The position numbers and the translations under genes were made by a program. From Arthrobacter sp. SLBN-83 (lineage in GTDB: Bacteria > Actinomycetota > Actinomycetes > Actinomycetales > Micrococcaceae), in contig NZ_VFMX01000001.1 of assembly GCF_006715285.1 (NCBI RefSeq), positions 2,480,001 to 2,544,000 on the forward strand: a DNA stretch of 64,000 bases, in the 5' to 3' direction. Shown in pieces: positions 51,338 through 59,890 of the stretch. Position 1 is the first letter of the stretch; every line of letters starts with the position of its first letter. Under the pieces are notes generated by a model. The model did no database searches and was not told the DNA's origin. It was given only the letters and a program-made list of their open reading frames with translations.

Positions 51338-53326
51338 ATGCCCGAAAACCAGAACGAAACCACCGCCGTTATTGAGGACGCCCCCGTGGCCGCCGCTGAG
51401 GCTCCCACGAACTCCGAGGCTCCCGCAGCCGAGGCACCTGCCGCGGACGCTGACGAAAACACCGTGAAGTTCACCGACCTCGGCATCGACGGCCGCGTCC
51501 TTGCCGCCCTCCAGGATGTCGGGTACGAAAAGCCGTCCCCCATCCAGGCAGCCACCATCCCGCTGCTGCTCGAAGGCCGCGACGTGGTGGGCCTGGCACA
51601 GACCGGTACCGGCAAGACTGCAGCATTCGCAGTGCCGGCGCTGTCCCGCCTGGCCGAACTCCACGACCTCAACGGCCCCTCCCGCAAGACCCAGGCCCTG
51701 GTCCTGGCCCCCACCCGCGAGCTGGCGCTCCAGGTGGCCGAGGCCTTTACCTCCTACGCCAAGCACATCGATGACTTCACCGTGCTGCCCGTCTACGGCG
51801 GCTCCGCCTACGGTCCCCAGCTGGCCGGCCTGCGCCGCGGCGCCCAGGTGGTTGTGGGTACCCCCGGCCGCGTGATCGACCACATCTCCAAGGGGTCCCT
51901 GGACCTGTCCGAGCTGCAGTACCTGGTGCTGGACGAGGCTGACGAGATGCTGCGCATGGGCTTCGCCGAAGACGTGGAGCAGATCTTCCAGCAGACCCCC
52001 GAGGACCGCCAGGTGGCGCTGTTCTCGGCCACCATGCCTGGCCAGATCCGCCGCATGTCCAAGCAGTACCTGAACGATCCCGCAGAGATCTCGGTCAAGA
52101 CCAAGACCACCACGGGCAACAACATCCGCCAGCGGTACCTGCAGATCATGGGCCCGCAGAAGCTCGATGCCATGACCCGCATCCTTGAGGTGGAAGAGTT
52201 CGACGGCGTCATCGCCTTCGTGCGCACCAAGATGGCCACCGAGGACCTGGCTGACAAGCTGAAGTCCCGCGGTTTCCAGGCTGCCGCCATCAACGGCGAC
52301 ATCCCGCAGCAGCAGCGTGAGCGTACCGTTGACGCGCTGAAGGAAGGCCGCATCGACATCCTGGTGGCCACCGACGTTGCCGCCCGCGGCCTGGACGTGG
52401 AGCGCATCAGCCACGTCATCAACTACGACATCCCGCACGACACCGAGTCCTACGTGCACCGCATCGGCCGCACCGGCCGCGCGGGCCGTAACGGTGACGC
52501 CATCCTGTTCATGACGCCGCGTGAGAAGTACCTGCTGCGCGCCATCGAGAAGGCCACCCGCCAGCCGGTGGAGCAGATGCACCTGCCCACCGCGGAGACC
52601 GTGAACACCCTTCGCCTGGGCAAGTTCGCGGACCGGATCACCGAGACCCTCGCCTCCGAGGACGTTTCCATGTTCCGCGACCTCATCGCCTCCTACGAGG
52701 AAGAGCACAAGGTGCCGGCCGCAGAAATCGCTGCGGCACTGGCCGTCATGGCCCAGGGCGGGCAGCCGTTGCTGGTCAAGGAACTGCCTGCTGCTCCCGA
52801 GTTCCAGAAGCGCGAGCGCTCCAAGGACGGCTTCGGCTCACGCGGTCCCAGCCGCCAGCTGACCGAAGGCAACGCCACCTACCGCATCGCGGTGGGACGC
52901 CGCCAGCGCGTCATGCCCGGCTCGATCGTAGGCGCCATCGCCAACGAGGGCGGCATCTCCTCCGCGCAGATCGGCGGCATCGACATCCGCTCGGACCACT
53001 CCCTGGTGGAACTGCCCGCGGACCTGAGCCAGGACCAGCTGCGCGCACTGTCCCGCACCCGGATCGGCGGCGAGCTGATCCACCTGGAACTGGACAACGG
53101 CCGCCGTCCCTCCGGCGACCGCCCCAGCTACCAGGGCAACCGCGGCGGCAACTTCAAGGGCAACGGCGGCTTCAAAAAGGAATTCCGGAAGAACGACGGC
53201 GAACGGTCCTCGGCTGACCGCGGCGGCCGTTCGTACAGCGAGCGTTCCGAGCGTTCCTTCAGCGGCCACGGCGACGGCTCCCGCAAGCCCCGCCAGGGCG
53301 ACTTCAACCGCAAGGGCAAGTGGTAA
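51338..53326 (+). CDS. deaD: DEAD-box ATP-dependent RNA helicase with DbpA-type RNA-binding domain
   Basis: A 662-residue helicase of the CsdA/DeaD type. An acidic Ala/Glu-rich N-terminus (about 1-45) precedes the core: Q-motif KPSPIQAATIPLL, AQTGTGKTAAF (motif I), APTRELALQV, GTPGRVIDH, DEAD at 199-202, SATMPGQIRR and HRIGRTGRAGRNGDAI (motif VI). Residues about 510-590 are a DbpA-like RNA-recognition domain (TYRIAVGRRQRVMPGSIVGA), and the C-terminus is an RGG/Gly-Asn-Ser-rich tail. It unwinds RNA in ribosome assembly or cold adaptation. The ATG at 51338 follows GAGGAA. Confidence 0.94.
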   Translation: MPENQNETTAVIEDAPVAAAEAPTNSEAPAAEAPAADADENTVKFTDLGIDGRVLAALQDVGYEKPSPIQAATIPLLLEGRDVVGLAQTGTGKTAAFAVPALSRLAELHDLNGPSRKTQALVLAPTRELALQVAEAFTSYAKHIDDFTVLPVYGGSAYGPQLAGLRRGAQVVVGTPGRVIDHISKGSLDLSELQYLVLDEADEMLRMGFAEDVEQIFQQTPEDRQVALFSATMPGQIRRMSKQYLNDPAEISVKTKTTTGNNIRQRYLQIMGPQKLDAMTRILEVEEFDGVIAFVRTKMATEDLADKLKSRGFQAAAINGDIPQQQRERTVDALKEGRIDILVATDVAARGLDVERISHVINYDIPHDTESYVHRIGRTGRAGRNGDAILFMTPREKYLLRAIEKATRQPVEQMHLPTAETVNTLRLGKFADRITETLASEDVSMFRDLIASYEEEHKVPAAEIAAALAVMAQGGQPLLVKELPAAPEFQKRERSKDGFGSRGPSRQLTEGNATYRIAVGRRQRVMPGSIVGAIANEGGISSAQIGGIDIRSDHSLVELPADLSQDQLRALSRTRIGGELIHLELDNGRRPSGDRPSYQGNRGGNFKGNGGFKKEFRKNDGERSSADRGGRSYSERSERSFSGHGDGSRKPRQGDFNRKGKW

Positions 53327-53357
53327 ACCTTCCGCAGGTTTGAGTAATTGACGACGG

Positions 53358-53387
53358 CGATGGGCCGGCTTTCGAGCCGGCCCATCG
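53358..53387 (+). terminator. Terminator after the helicase gene
   Basis: A 13-bp stem CGATGGGCCGGCT / AGCCGGCCCATCG with a stable TTCG loop, followed by GCTTTT. Confidence 0.92.
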
Positions 53388-53584
53388 GCTTTTAAGCAAT
53401 CGAGTGTGGGGATGGACACATTCCGCTCCCGGCATGGAGGCGTGGGACCTCCAAAAGATGCCTCCCGTCGTTGTAAGCTCTCCTGTCCCGGGCCGCTCCA
53501 GCCCCGTAAATCCGCGGAAAACCGGCCTTCCCGGGTTCCGAATTGGCAGCGCCCCCTGGCCCCGGGAGCGCCCGGGGCGCCGAT

Positions 53585-53613
53585 TTGTTGGTGCGGAAAT
53601 CTTCCGGTAGAGT
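53585..53613 (+). promoter_or_regulatory. Promoter of tRNA-Thr
   Basis: TTGTTG (53585-53590), 17 bp, TAGAGT (53608-53613), ending 11 bp before the tRNA. The 230 bp between the helicase terminator and this promoter hold no gene I can support. Confidence 0.65.
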
Positions 53614-53624
53614 ATTTACTCGTT

Positions 53625-53696
53625 GCCCCCCTAGCTCAGTGGTAGAGCGCGTTCTTGGTAAGAACGAGGTCACCGGATCGATTCCGGTGGGGGGCT
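53625..53696 (+). tRNA. tRNA-Thr (GGT)
   Basis: 72 nt. Acceptor GCCCCCC pairs with GGGGGGC, the anticodon stem CGTTC/GAACG holds loop TTGGTAA with anticodon GGT, and the T-loop is ATTCGATTC-like (GATCGATTCC). CCA is not encoded. Confidence 0.95.
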
Positions 53697-53707
53697 CTGA
53701 ATGAGGG

Positions 53708-53742
53708 CCTGCGTCAAGGCGGTTTGACCGGCTTGACGCAGG
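53708..53742 (+). terminator. Terminator between the two tRNAs
   Basis: CCTGCGTCAAG (53708-53718) pairs with CTTGACGCAGG (53732-53742), followed by TTTTT; GAATGAG/CTCATTC can extend it. Confidence 0.88.
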
Positions 53743-53756
53743 TTTTTCTCATTCGT

Positions 53757-53830
53757 GGCGGTGTAGCTCAGTTGGTTAGAGCGCACGACTCATAATCGTG
53801 AGGTCGGGAGATCGAGCCTCCCCACCGCTA
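53757..53830 (+). tRNA. tRNA-Met (CAT)
   Basis: 74 nt. Acceptor GGCGGTG pairs with CACCGCT (first pair G:T), the anticodon stem CACGA/TCGTG holds loop CTCATAA. The lack of initiator features indicates elongator Met; a lysidine-type tRNA-Ile cannot be excluded from sequence alone. Confidence 0.93.
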
Positions 53831-53836
53831 CAGGCT

Positions 53837-53869
53837 AAGCCCCCGGATCCCGCAAGGATCCGGGGGCTT
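53837..53869 (+). terminator. Terminator after tRNA-Met
   Basis: AAGCCCCCGGATCC and its complement form a 14-bp stem with a 5-nt loop, followed by TCTTG. Confidence 0.87.
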
Positions 53870-53930
53870 TCTTGTATAAGATTCCAGGCGCGTGCCAAAA
53901 GCCTCCCACCTGTCCACTCTCCGTAGAGGC

Positions 53931-53989
53931 TGTCACCGACTGGCACAGCATCTCCGGGAAAGGTAACGTTTAGGTCACCGGTTGGCACA
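53931..53989 (+). promoter_or_regulatory. Tandem GTCACCG-N-TGGCACA repeats and GTAAC/GTCAC pair
   Basis: TGTCACCGACTGGCACA (53931) and GGTCACCGGTTGGCACA (53973) are 17-bp direct repeats starting 42 bp apart, four helical turns. Within the second lies GTAAC-N6-GTCAC (53963-53978), like the GTNAC direct repeats bound by MtrA in actinobacteria. An extended hairpin (about 53984-54024, core GAGCGTCC-T-GGACGCTC) follows. Confidence 0.6.
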
Positions 53990-54130
53990 CACGCTGGGAG
54001 CGTCCTGGACGCTCTTGCGTGTGCTAAGTCCCAGGCCTTTGTGCCTTGCGTTCCGCAGACCGCCACTCTGTCCGGGCAAGGCATCCTGGTGCCGCTGCCC
54101 TTCTCACTCCCATGAAGAGGCTCAGTTTTC

Positions 54131-55060
54131 ATGCGCAGGAACAGTCTGCTCGCTGCCACAATGCTCTCGGCATTACTTGCCACGACCGGCTGCGGTGCCG
54201 CCAACACGGCGTCCCCGGCTTCCAACTCCTCTGCGGGCGTCGAAGCCGGTGCCCGCACTTCCCTCGACATGGCGCTCGACGAAGTTGGCGCCTCCCAGCG
54301 GATTGCCGTGGAAAGGGCTGCTTCCGCAGCGCAGGCCGGGAAGGAAGCGGCCCACGCCAGGAAGGCCGAAGAAGCCGCCGCTGCGGAGAAGGCTGCCAAG
54401 GCCACTGCCGCAGCAGCGCAAAAAGAGGCCGCCCGCGCACAGGCAGCTGCCAACGCGCCGGCGGCAGTTCCCGCCCCTGCCACGCCGCCGTCCGCCGCGC
54501 CGAAGACTGCGCCCGCGCCCGCCGCCGCGGCGGCCACTGCCCCATCGTCCTCCGAACGTGTTGTCGCCACTACCTACACCACGGCGTACACCTGGTTCGA
54601 CAACACCCCTGCCGGTTCAGCCACCATCAGCCACCCGGTGCTCCATCCGACTGCGGGAGGCACGGGCTCCTTCGAGGACCCCATCACCATTGCCGTAGGA
54701 CACTCGCTGGCCACCGGGCAGGACGTCCTCGACTTTCCCGCGGGCACGCGGATCTACCTCCCGGACGTCCGCCGCTACTTCATCGTCGAAGACACCTGCG
54801 GCGATGGCAACAATCCGCAGGGCGGCCCGTGCCATCAGGGCGCCAACGCGAACGGAACCAACTCCACTATCTGGATCGATATGTGGATCGGCGGCCAGGG
54901 TGTGAGTGCCGGCGCCGCCGACGAATGTGCCAGTAAGGTGACCAAGGTCAACACCGCCGTCTTCAATCCGGCCCCCAACTACGCGGTGGCGCCCGGGGCA
55001 GGAGTAATACACGACGGCAAGTGCGATGCAGGGTACGGCAACGCGCTTGTGAAGCAGTAG
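54131..55060 (+). CDS. Exported Cys-rich barrel-like lipoprotein
   Basis: A 309-residue lipoprotein: the signal ends in LLATTGC (Cys21). An Ala/Glu/Lys-rich, probably helical stretch (about 60-110) and a Pro/Ala linker lead to a C-terminal domain of about 165 residues starting ATTYTTAYTWFDNTPAGSA. It contains AVGHSLATGQDVLDFPAGTR, YLPDVRRYFIVEDTCGDG and several Cys (PQGGPCHQG, DECASK, DGKCDAGYGNA). It recalls double-psi-barrel, expansin- or RlpA-like folds; similar sequences exist, as far as I recall, in fungi as well. A cell-wall glycan role is plausible but not shown. Tandem operator repeats lie upstream. Confidence 0.7.
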   Translation: MRRNSLLAATMLSALLATTGCGAANTASPASNSSAGVEAGARTSLDMALDEVGASQRIAVERAASAAQAGKEAAHARKAEEAAAAEKAAKATAAAAQKEAARAQAAANAPAAVPAPATPPSAAPKTAPAPAAAAATAPSSSERVVATTYTTAYTWFDNTPAGSATISHPVLHPTAGGTGSFEDPITIAVGHSLATGQDVLDFPAGTRIYLPDVRRYFIVEDTCGDGNNPQGGPCHQGANANGTNSTIWIDMWIGGQGVSAGAADECASKVTKVNTAVFNPAPNYAVAPGAGVIHDGKCDAGYGNALVKQ

Positions 55061-55155
55061 GGCCGGGAAACCCGGCAGGACCTCCTTTACTGCCTGGCCC
55101 GTGACAAGGACCCGGTTTCGCCGTAGCTTGGCAGCAACTGGCGGATGGGGGATTC

Positions 55156-55938
55156 GTGGACTTTTTTTCGGCAGTGATGGAGCCGTTCCGGTGGCTGGTG
55201 TCCGTCATCCTGGTGGCTTTCCATGACGGGCTGGCCGCCGCGGGCATGGCGGCGGCAGGCGGATGGACCTGGACGCTGGCCATCATCGGGCTGGTGCTTG
55301 TCATCCGGGCCGCACTGATTCCGGTGTTCCTCGCCCAGGTCCGGGCGCAGCGCCGGATGCGCCTCCTGCAGCCGAAACTGAAGGAGCTCCAGGCCAGGTA
55401 CAAGGGCAGGACGGACCAGGCATCCCGGCAGGCCATGTCCCAGGAACAGATGGCCCTGTACAAAAAGCACGGCACCAACCCGTTATCCGCCTGCCTGCCG
55501 CTGCTGATCCAGGCCCCGTTCTTCCTGGCCCTGTTCCAGGTACTGTCCGGAATCTCCAGCGCCGCGCCGCAGGGCCAAGGTATCGGCGCACTGGGCCGGG
55601 ACCAGGTGGTCCAGTTCGATTCCGCCAGCGTCTTTGGCGCGCCGCTGTCCGCCTCGCTGCTGCACGGCGGCGGGGACCCCGCCGCCGTGGCCGTCCCCGC
55701 CGTCGTGATGATCCTGGTGATGATTGCCTGCCAGTTCCTGACGCAGAAACTGGGGGCCGCACGGAGCATGGCCGGACAGGACAGCGACAGCCCCCTGATG
55801 CGCCAGCAGCGGTTCATCCTTGTGGGGCTGCCGCTGCTTTTCGGTGCTGGCGGGATCTTTTTCCCCATCGGCGTCCTGGTCTATTGGACGGTCTCCAACC
55901 TCTGGACCCTGGGGCAGCAGTTCCTGGTGTCCCGGTAA
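55156..55938 (+). CDS. YidC/Oxa1 family membrane insertase (second, small paralogue type)
   Basis: A 260-residue Oxa1/YidC protein with the five conserved helices and no large periplasmic domain. LVLVIRAALIPVFLAQVRAQ, RRMRLLQPKLKELQARYKGR and ALYKKHGTNPLSACLPLLIQ, then FFLALFQVLSG, form the conserved core, with the hydrophilic-groove Arg in the first. It inserts membrane proteins with or without Sec. The GTG at 55156 has no strong SD. The housekeeping yidC normally sits by rpmH/rnpA at the origin, so this is probably a second copy. Confidence 0.88.
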   Translation: MDFFSAVMEPFRWLVSVILVAFHDGLAAAGMAAAGGWTWTLAIIGLVLVIRAALIPVFLAQVRAQRRMRLLQPKLKELQARYKGRTDQASRQAMSQEQMALYKKHGTNPLSACLPLLIQAPFFLALFQVLSGISSAAPQGQGIGALGRDQVVQFDSASVFGAPLSASLLHGGGDPAAVAVPAVVMILVMIACQFLTQKLGAARSMAGQDSDSPLMRQQRFILVGLPLLFGAGGIFFPIGVLVYWTVSNLWTLGQQFLVSR

Positions 55939-55951
55939 CGTTGACGCAGCT

Positions 55952-56851
55952 TCAACGTCCCCCATATGCCCGGGCCTGCTCCCTGAGGAAGTCGCTGACA
56001 GGCCGTGGATTGATCCCGCGCTGGCGCAGGGGTTTGTCGTCCCACGTGGCCTCGTGGAGGTCTGTCGTCAGGCCGGCCCCCAGGGCGGAGGCCAAACCAT
56101 CCCTGCGGCGGCTGAGCATCCTGACGGCGAGTCGTGCCACAGGGCGGGGCATGTGCTGCACCTTCATGGGGCGATGCATCAACTCCGCGGCCAGCAGGCT
56201 CGCTTCGTTCTTCGTCAGCGGCTCCGGGCCGCCAAACTCGACCAGCCGTGGTGGGTCCGGCTCGAGGGCGACGGCGCAAAGGAGGGCCGCCACATCATCC
56301 GTCGCCACCCAACGCGCCTTCGTGTTGCCCTTTCCAATCACGGACACCTTGCCGGCCGCCACATCGAAGCGGCTGATGGGGGACAAGTGCACTTCCTGGA
56401 ACGCGTCCGGGCGGACAATTACTGTCCGCATGGCAGAAGCCGACAGGCGCCTCTCCATGGCCAGCTTGGCGTGCCTCAAGGGTGTCTCAACAGCGGTATC
56501 AACCCCGCCGAATGACAGGTAGACGAAGCGGCGCACGCCGGCGGACTCCGCAGCATCGATGAGGTGACCCATGCCCACCTCATCTACCTCACGGATGCTG
56601 GCCGGGCTGCTGCCTTGCAGCCGGCGGCTTATGGCAGTAGCGGTGGCGATCACAGTATCGACGCCTGCACACGCGGGCGGCAGCGTGCCGGGCTCGGTGA
56701 GGTCTCCGCGCACAATTTCCGCCCCGATTGCCCTCAGCGACGAATCGTCAGTGCTGTGCCGGACCAGGCAACGGACCTCGTGTCCGTCAGCGCGCAGCCG
56801 CTTTGCGATCCGGCCACCCAGGTCACCGGTGGCCCCAACCAGGAGGATCAT
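55952..56851 (-). CDS. NmrA/SDR-like NAD(P)-binding protein
   Basis: A 299-residue atypical SDR. The Rossmann opening is ILLVGATGDLGGRIAKRL, followed by GADTV-type segments (CAGVDTVIATATAI) and RRFVYLSFGGVDTAVETPL with VIVRPDAFQEVHLSPI. No catalytic YxxxK is obvious, as in NmrA-like members, which act as redox sensors or reductases. It overlaps the next gene upstream (56848-56851, ATGA). Confidence 0.85.
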   Translation of the reverse strand: MILLVGATGDLGGRIAKRLRADGHEVRCLVRHSTDDSSLRAIGAEIVRGDLTEPGTLPPACAGVDTVIATATAISRRLQGSSPASIREVDEVGMGHLIDAAESAGVRRFVYLSFGGVDTAVETPLRHAKLAMERRLSASAMRTVIVRPDAFQEVHLSPISRFDVAAGKVSVIGKGNTKARWVATDDVAALLCAVALEPDPPRLVEFGGPEPLTKNEASLLAAELMHRPMKVQHMPRPVARLAVRMLSRRRDGLASALGAGLTTDLHEATWDDKPLRQRGINPRPVSDFLREQARAYGGR

Positions 56852-57300
56852 GGCACGGCTCCTTCCGGTCCAGTGCCGGCCATCGCCCGGACCGCAGCAT
56901 TCACGTCCCCGGTGTCCTGATCCGCCGGCTCCAGGTAGAACCTGACGGCAGAAATCCGGTCGTCGCGAAGGGTGAAGATGCCTATCCCGGCCTGTTCGAC
57001 GGCGATGCCGTCACGGCGGGTGCCATGGGATGCCCACTCAACCCAGACCTTGCCATCGGTGCTGGTTGCGGCATCGACCACCTTCAGGCTTAGGTCCGGA
57101 ATGCCGGCGAACAGCGCAGACCAGTTGGACCGGACCTGTTCGCTTCCGGTGAAGCTGCGGGAGGGGTGGTTTGGGGTGGTATTGACATAGTCGCCGGCAA
57201 ACTCGGCCACCATGGCGTCGAGGTTGTGTTGCCCGGCTGCGGTAAACATGCGGCGAACAGGGCCGTCGGGGAGGCGGTCCACGCCGTCTGGCGTGTCCAT
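56848..57300 (-). CDS. SnoaL-like (NTF2-fold) protein
   Basis: A 150-residue NTF2-like protein. VRRMFTAAGQHNLDAMVAEF, YVNTTPNHPSRSFTGSEQV and WSALFAGIPDLSLKVVDA followed by VWVEWASHGTRRDGIA and IGIFTLRDDRISAVRFYLEP are the typical SnoaL blocks. Function could be a small-molecule isomerase or a catabolic helper. It is the first gene of a pair with the NmrA gene and diverges from a TetR gene over a palindrome. Confidence 0.85.
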   Translation of the reverse strand: MDTPDGVDRLPDGPVRRMFTAAGQHNLDAMVAEFAGDYVNTTPNHPSRSFTGSEQVRSNWSALFAGIPDLSLKVVDAATSTDGKVWVEWASHGTRRDGIAVEQAGIGIFTLRDDRISAVRFYLEPADQDTGDVNAAVRAMAGTGPEGAVP

Positions 57301-57352
57301 GGAAAACTCCTTGGTGCCTCGGAGGGCGAGGCAGTGACCTGTTAGATTTATT

Positions 57353-57374
57353 TCAATACAGTTGACTGTATTGA
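57353..57374. promoter_or_regulatory. TetR operator palindrome between divergent genes
   Basis: TCAATACAGT-TG-ACTGTATTGA is a perfect 10-2-10 inverted repeat, 18 bp upstream of the TetR ATG and 53 bp upstream of the SnoaL gene. It fits repression of both directions by the adjacent TetR protein. Confidence 0.85.
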
Positions 57375-57391
57375 TTGGAGTTTAAGACTGC

Positions 57392-58051
57392 ATGCAAAGC
57401 CCAGTCAATGCTTCCGGGGAACGCTCTGGCACGCGCAGTTACGACGCCCGGAAGCGCCGGGAGCTGGCCGCCGAATCGCTGCGTACGGTCCGTGCCCGCG
57501 CCCGGGAGCTGTTCCTGGCCAAGGGATTCGGCGCCACCACCATCGCCGAAATCGCCGAGGCGGCCGGGGTATCCGCTGAGACCATCTACAAGAATTTCGG
57601 CGGCAAGCCGGGGCTGGTCCGGGCAATTTACGAGGAGAGCCTCCTCGGCGCCGGTGGGTCCCCGGCCGAGGAACGATCGGACCTGGCCCAGCTGACCAGC
57701 ACCGACCCTGCCGCCCTGATGGAGCAGTTCGGCCGCTTCACCACCGAGGTGAGCCCGCTCGGGGCCCCGGTGTTCCTGCTCATCCGCGAAGCTGCCGCCG
57801 GCGGCGATGCCACCATGGCGGCCCTGCTGGGGGAAGTGGACGAGGCGCGGTACCGGCGGATGCTGCACAACGCGCGGCAGCTGGTGGGCAGGGGACTCCT
57901 CCGGCCGGGCCTCAGCGCCAGGGAAGCGGCGGACGTCATGTTTACCTGCACGGCCGCTGAGCTTTACGAAACGCTGGTCCTGAAACGGGGCTGGTCGGTT
58001 GAACGTTACGGGACGTTCATCGGCAGGACCCTGGCAGCGAACCTGCTTTAA
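57392..58051 (+). CDS. TetR-family transcriptional regulator
   Basis: A 219-residue regulator. The HTH region is ARARELFLAKGFGATTIAEI with AAGVSAETIYKNFGGKPGLV (about residues 35-75); the C-terminal domain is helical and variable. It faces the SnoaL/NmrA pair across an exact palindrome, so it likely represses that pair and itself. The ligand is unknown. Confidence 0.92.
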   Translation: MQSPVNASGERSGTRSYDARKRRELAAESLRTVRARARELFLAKGFGATTIAEIAEAAGVSAETIYKNFGGKPGLVRAIYEESLLGAGGSPAEERSDLAQLTSTDPAALMEQFGRFTTEVSPLGAPVFLLIREAAAGGDATMAALLGEVDEARYRRMLHNARQLVGRGLLRPGLSAREAADVMFTCTAAELYETLVLKRGWSVERYGTFIGRTLAANLL

Positions 58052-58091
58052 ATTGCGTGCGGGATCTGCCCAGTACCGGCAGAATGGGCCC

Positions 58092-58646
58092 ATGGCGCAG
58101 CTGATCTACTCCGCAATCATGTCCCTGGACGGCTACACGGCAGACGCAGACGGCAACTTCGCCTGGTCTATGCCGGACGAGGAAATCCACGCCTTCATCA
58201 ACGACCTGGAGCGGGACGTGGGCACCTACCTCATGGGCCGCCGGATTTACGAGGTGATGTCCGTTTGGGAAACCATGGACACACGGAATGAGCCACAGGT
58301 CATCCAGGACTACGCCCGCATCTGGCAAGGAGCGGACAAGGTGGTGTACTCGACGTCGCTGGACACCGTCGCCACGCCAAGGACCCGGCTGGAGCGGCAG
58401 TTCGCTCCGGAGGCGGTGCAGGAGCTGAAATCCACCAGCGACAGGAACATCAGCATCGGCGGCCCCACCCTCGCCGCGCACGCCCTGAAGGCCGGGCTGG
58501 TGGACGAGTGCCAGCTCTTCATCAACCCGGTTACGGTGGGCGGCGGCCTGCGCTTCCTGCCGGACGGACTGGAAGCGCAGCTGGAACTGCTGGAGGAGCG
58601 CCGGTTCGGCAACGGCGTGGTGTACCTGCGTTACCGTGCCCTCTGA
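58092..58646 (+). CDS. Dihydrofolate reductase family protein (RibD C-terminal-like)
   Basis: A 184-residue protein of the DHFR/RibD C-terminal superfamily. IYSAIMSLDGYTADADGNF, YLMGRRIYEVMSVWETMD, TADKVVYST-type strand and NISIGGPTLAAHALKAGLVD followed by LFINPVTVGGGLRFLP are its markers. NADPH binding through GGPTLA is expected; the substrate is unknown. Its end overlaps the narK-type gene by 16 nt on the opposite strand. Confidence 0.9.
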   Translation: MAQLIYSAIMSLDGYTADADGNFAWSMPDEEIHAFINDLERDVGTYLMGRRIYEVMSVWETMDTRNEPQVIQDYARIWQGADKVVYSTSLDTVATPRTRLERQFAPEAVQELKSTSDRNISIGGPTLAAHALKAGLVDECQLFINPVTVGGGLRFLPDGLEAQLELLEERRFGNGVVYLRYRAL

Positions 58647-59851
58647 ACCGCCGCGGTGCCTGCCCGGGGCTGGACCGCGAGGAGGGTGAATACCAGGGCC
58701 ACCAGGGCCGTGCCCACCAGCAGGAGCAGCCGGATCGAGTAGCTGCGCGTTACGGCGTCGTACGTGGCCCCCATGACCAACGGGGGAAAGTAGCCGCCCA
58801 GGCCGTCTGCGGCGCTCACGATCCCGCTGATGCTGCCCACCTTCCCTGCCGGCGACAGGACGCCCACCCAGGCGAACACGCCGCCCGTCCCCAGCCCCAG
58901 CGCCGCTGCCATGGCGACGAACGTGGCACCCGCCGGGACCTCGCCGTCCGGCCGCATGTTCACCACCCAGCCCAGGACGGCCACGGCGCCGAGGGCCACC
59001 ATGACCACCGGCTTGGGGCCCAACTTGTCCGCGAGCACCCCGCCCACCGGACGGGCCAGGACGGCGGCCAAGGCGAACCCGGCGGTCCGGGCACCTGCGC
59101 CGGCGGGGTCGAAGCTGTAGACGTCGCGCAAATAGGTGGGCAGGTAGGTGGCAAAGGATACAAAGCCGCCGAAGACCACGGCGTACAGGAAGCACAGTTT
59201 CCAGGTGACCGCCGTCCTGGCCGCGTCCATCAGCTTGGGCAGCACCGGCGCGTGGTTGGGTGTCCAATCCGGGGATTCCTTCATGAGGAACCAGACCAGC
59301 GCCGCCATGAGGGCCAGGACACCGGCGATCAGCAGGTGCGTGGGGAAGTAGCCGATCCCCGCAACCAGCCGGGGGTTAAGGAAGGCAGCCAGGGCGGTGC
59401 CTCCCATGCCCGCACCGAAGACGCCGGTGGCGAAGCCGCGGCGGGCGGGCTCGTACCAGGCGCTGACGAACGGAATCCCCACGGCGAACACCGTCCCGGC
59501 AACGCCCAGCAGCAGCCCGGCGGCCAGCACCAGCGCGAACGAACTGATGAGGCCGCCAATGGACACCAGGAGGATGGGAGGGATGGCGGCCAGCAGCACG
59601 AATGTGAACATGGCCCTGCCGCCGTACTTGTCCGTCAGGGTGCCCACCACGATCCGTCCCAGCGAACCGACGAACACCGGCATCGCCACCAGGACTCCCG
59701 TGGCGGCCGGTGTCAGCGCCAGGTCCTGCGTGTAGAAGGCACCCAGCGTGGCCACCGAGTTCCACGCCCAAAAGCCTGCCACGGACGCCGCCGTCGCGAG
59801 CGCAAGGTTCAGCGCCCTTCCGGTAACTGGCGTTGAGGTTGTTCCGGCCAC
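58631..59851 (-). CDS. narK: Nitrate/nitrite transporter, NarK type
   Basis: A 406-residue MFS permease of the nitrate-nitrite porter group. GTG 59851 is preferred, with GAGGAG 6 nt upstream. SVAGFWAWNSVATLGAFYTQ, LGRIVVGTLTDKYGGRAMF, GVFGAGMGGTALAAFLNPRL and the second-half nitrate signature around YFPTHLLIAGVLALMAALVW and AWVGVLSPAGKVGSISGIVS support the call. It lies 39 bp after narI and ends the nar operon, importing nitrate and/or exporting nitrite. Confidence 0.88.
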   Translation of the reverse strand: MAGTTSTPVTGRALNLALATAASVAGFWAWNSVATLGAFYTQDLALTPAATGVLVAMPVFVGSLGRIVVGTLTDKYGGRAMFTFVLLAAIPPILLVSIGGLISSFALVLAAGLLLGVAGTVFAVGIPFVSAWYEPARRGFATGVFGAGMGGTALAAFLNPRLVAGIGYFPTHLLIAGVLALMAALVWFLMKESPDWTPNHAPVLPKLMDAARTAVTWKLCFLYAVVFGGFVSFATYLPTYLRDVYSFDPAGAGARTAGFALAAVLARPVGGVLADKLGPKPVVMVALGAVAVLGWVVNMRPDGEVPAGATFVAMAAALGLGTGGVFAWVGVLSPAGKVGSISGIVSAADGLGGYFPPLVMGATYDAVTRSYSIRLLLLVGTALVALVFTLLAVQPRAGTAAVQRAR

Positions 59852-59890
59852 GGCTAGCTCCTCAGCACATTGTCTAAAACGCACCGCCGG

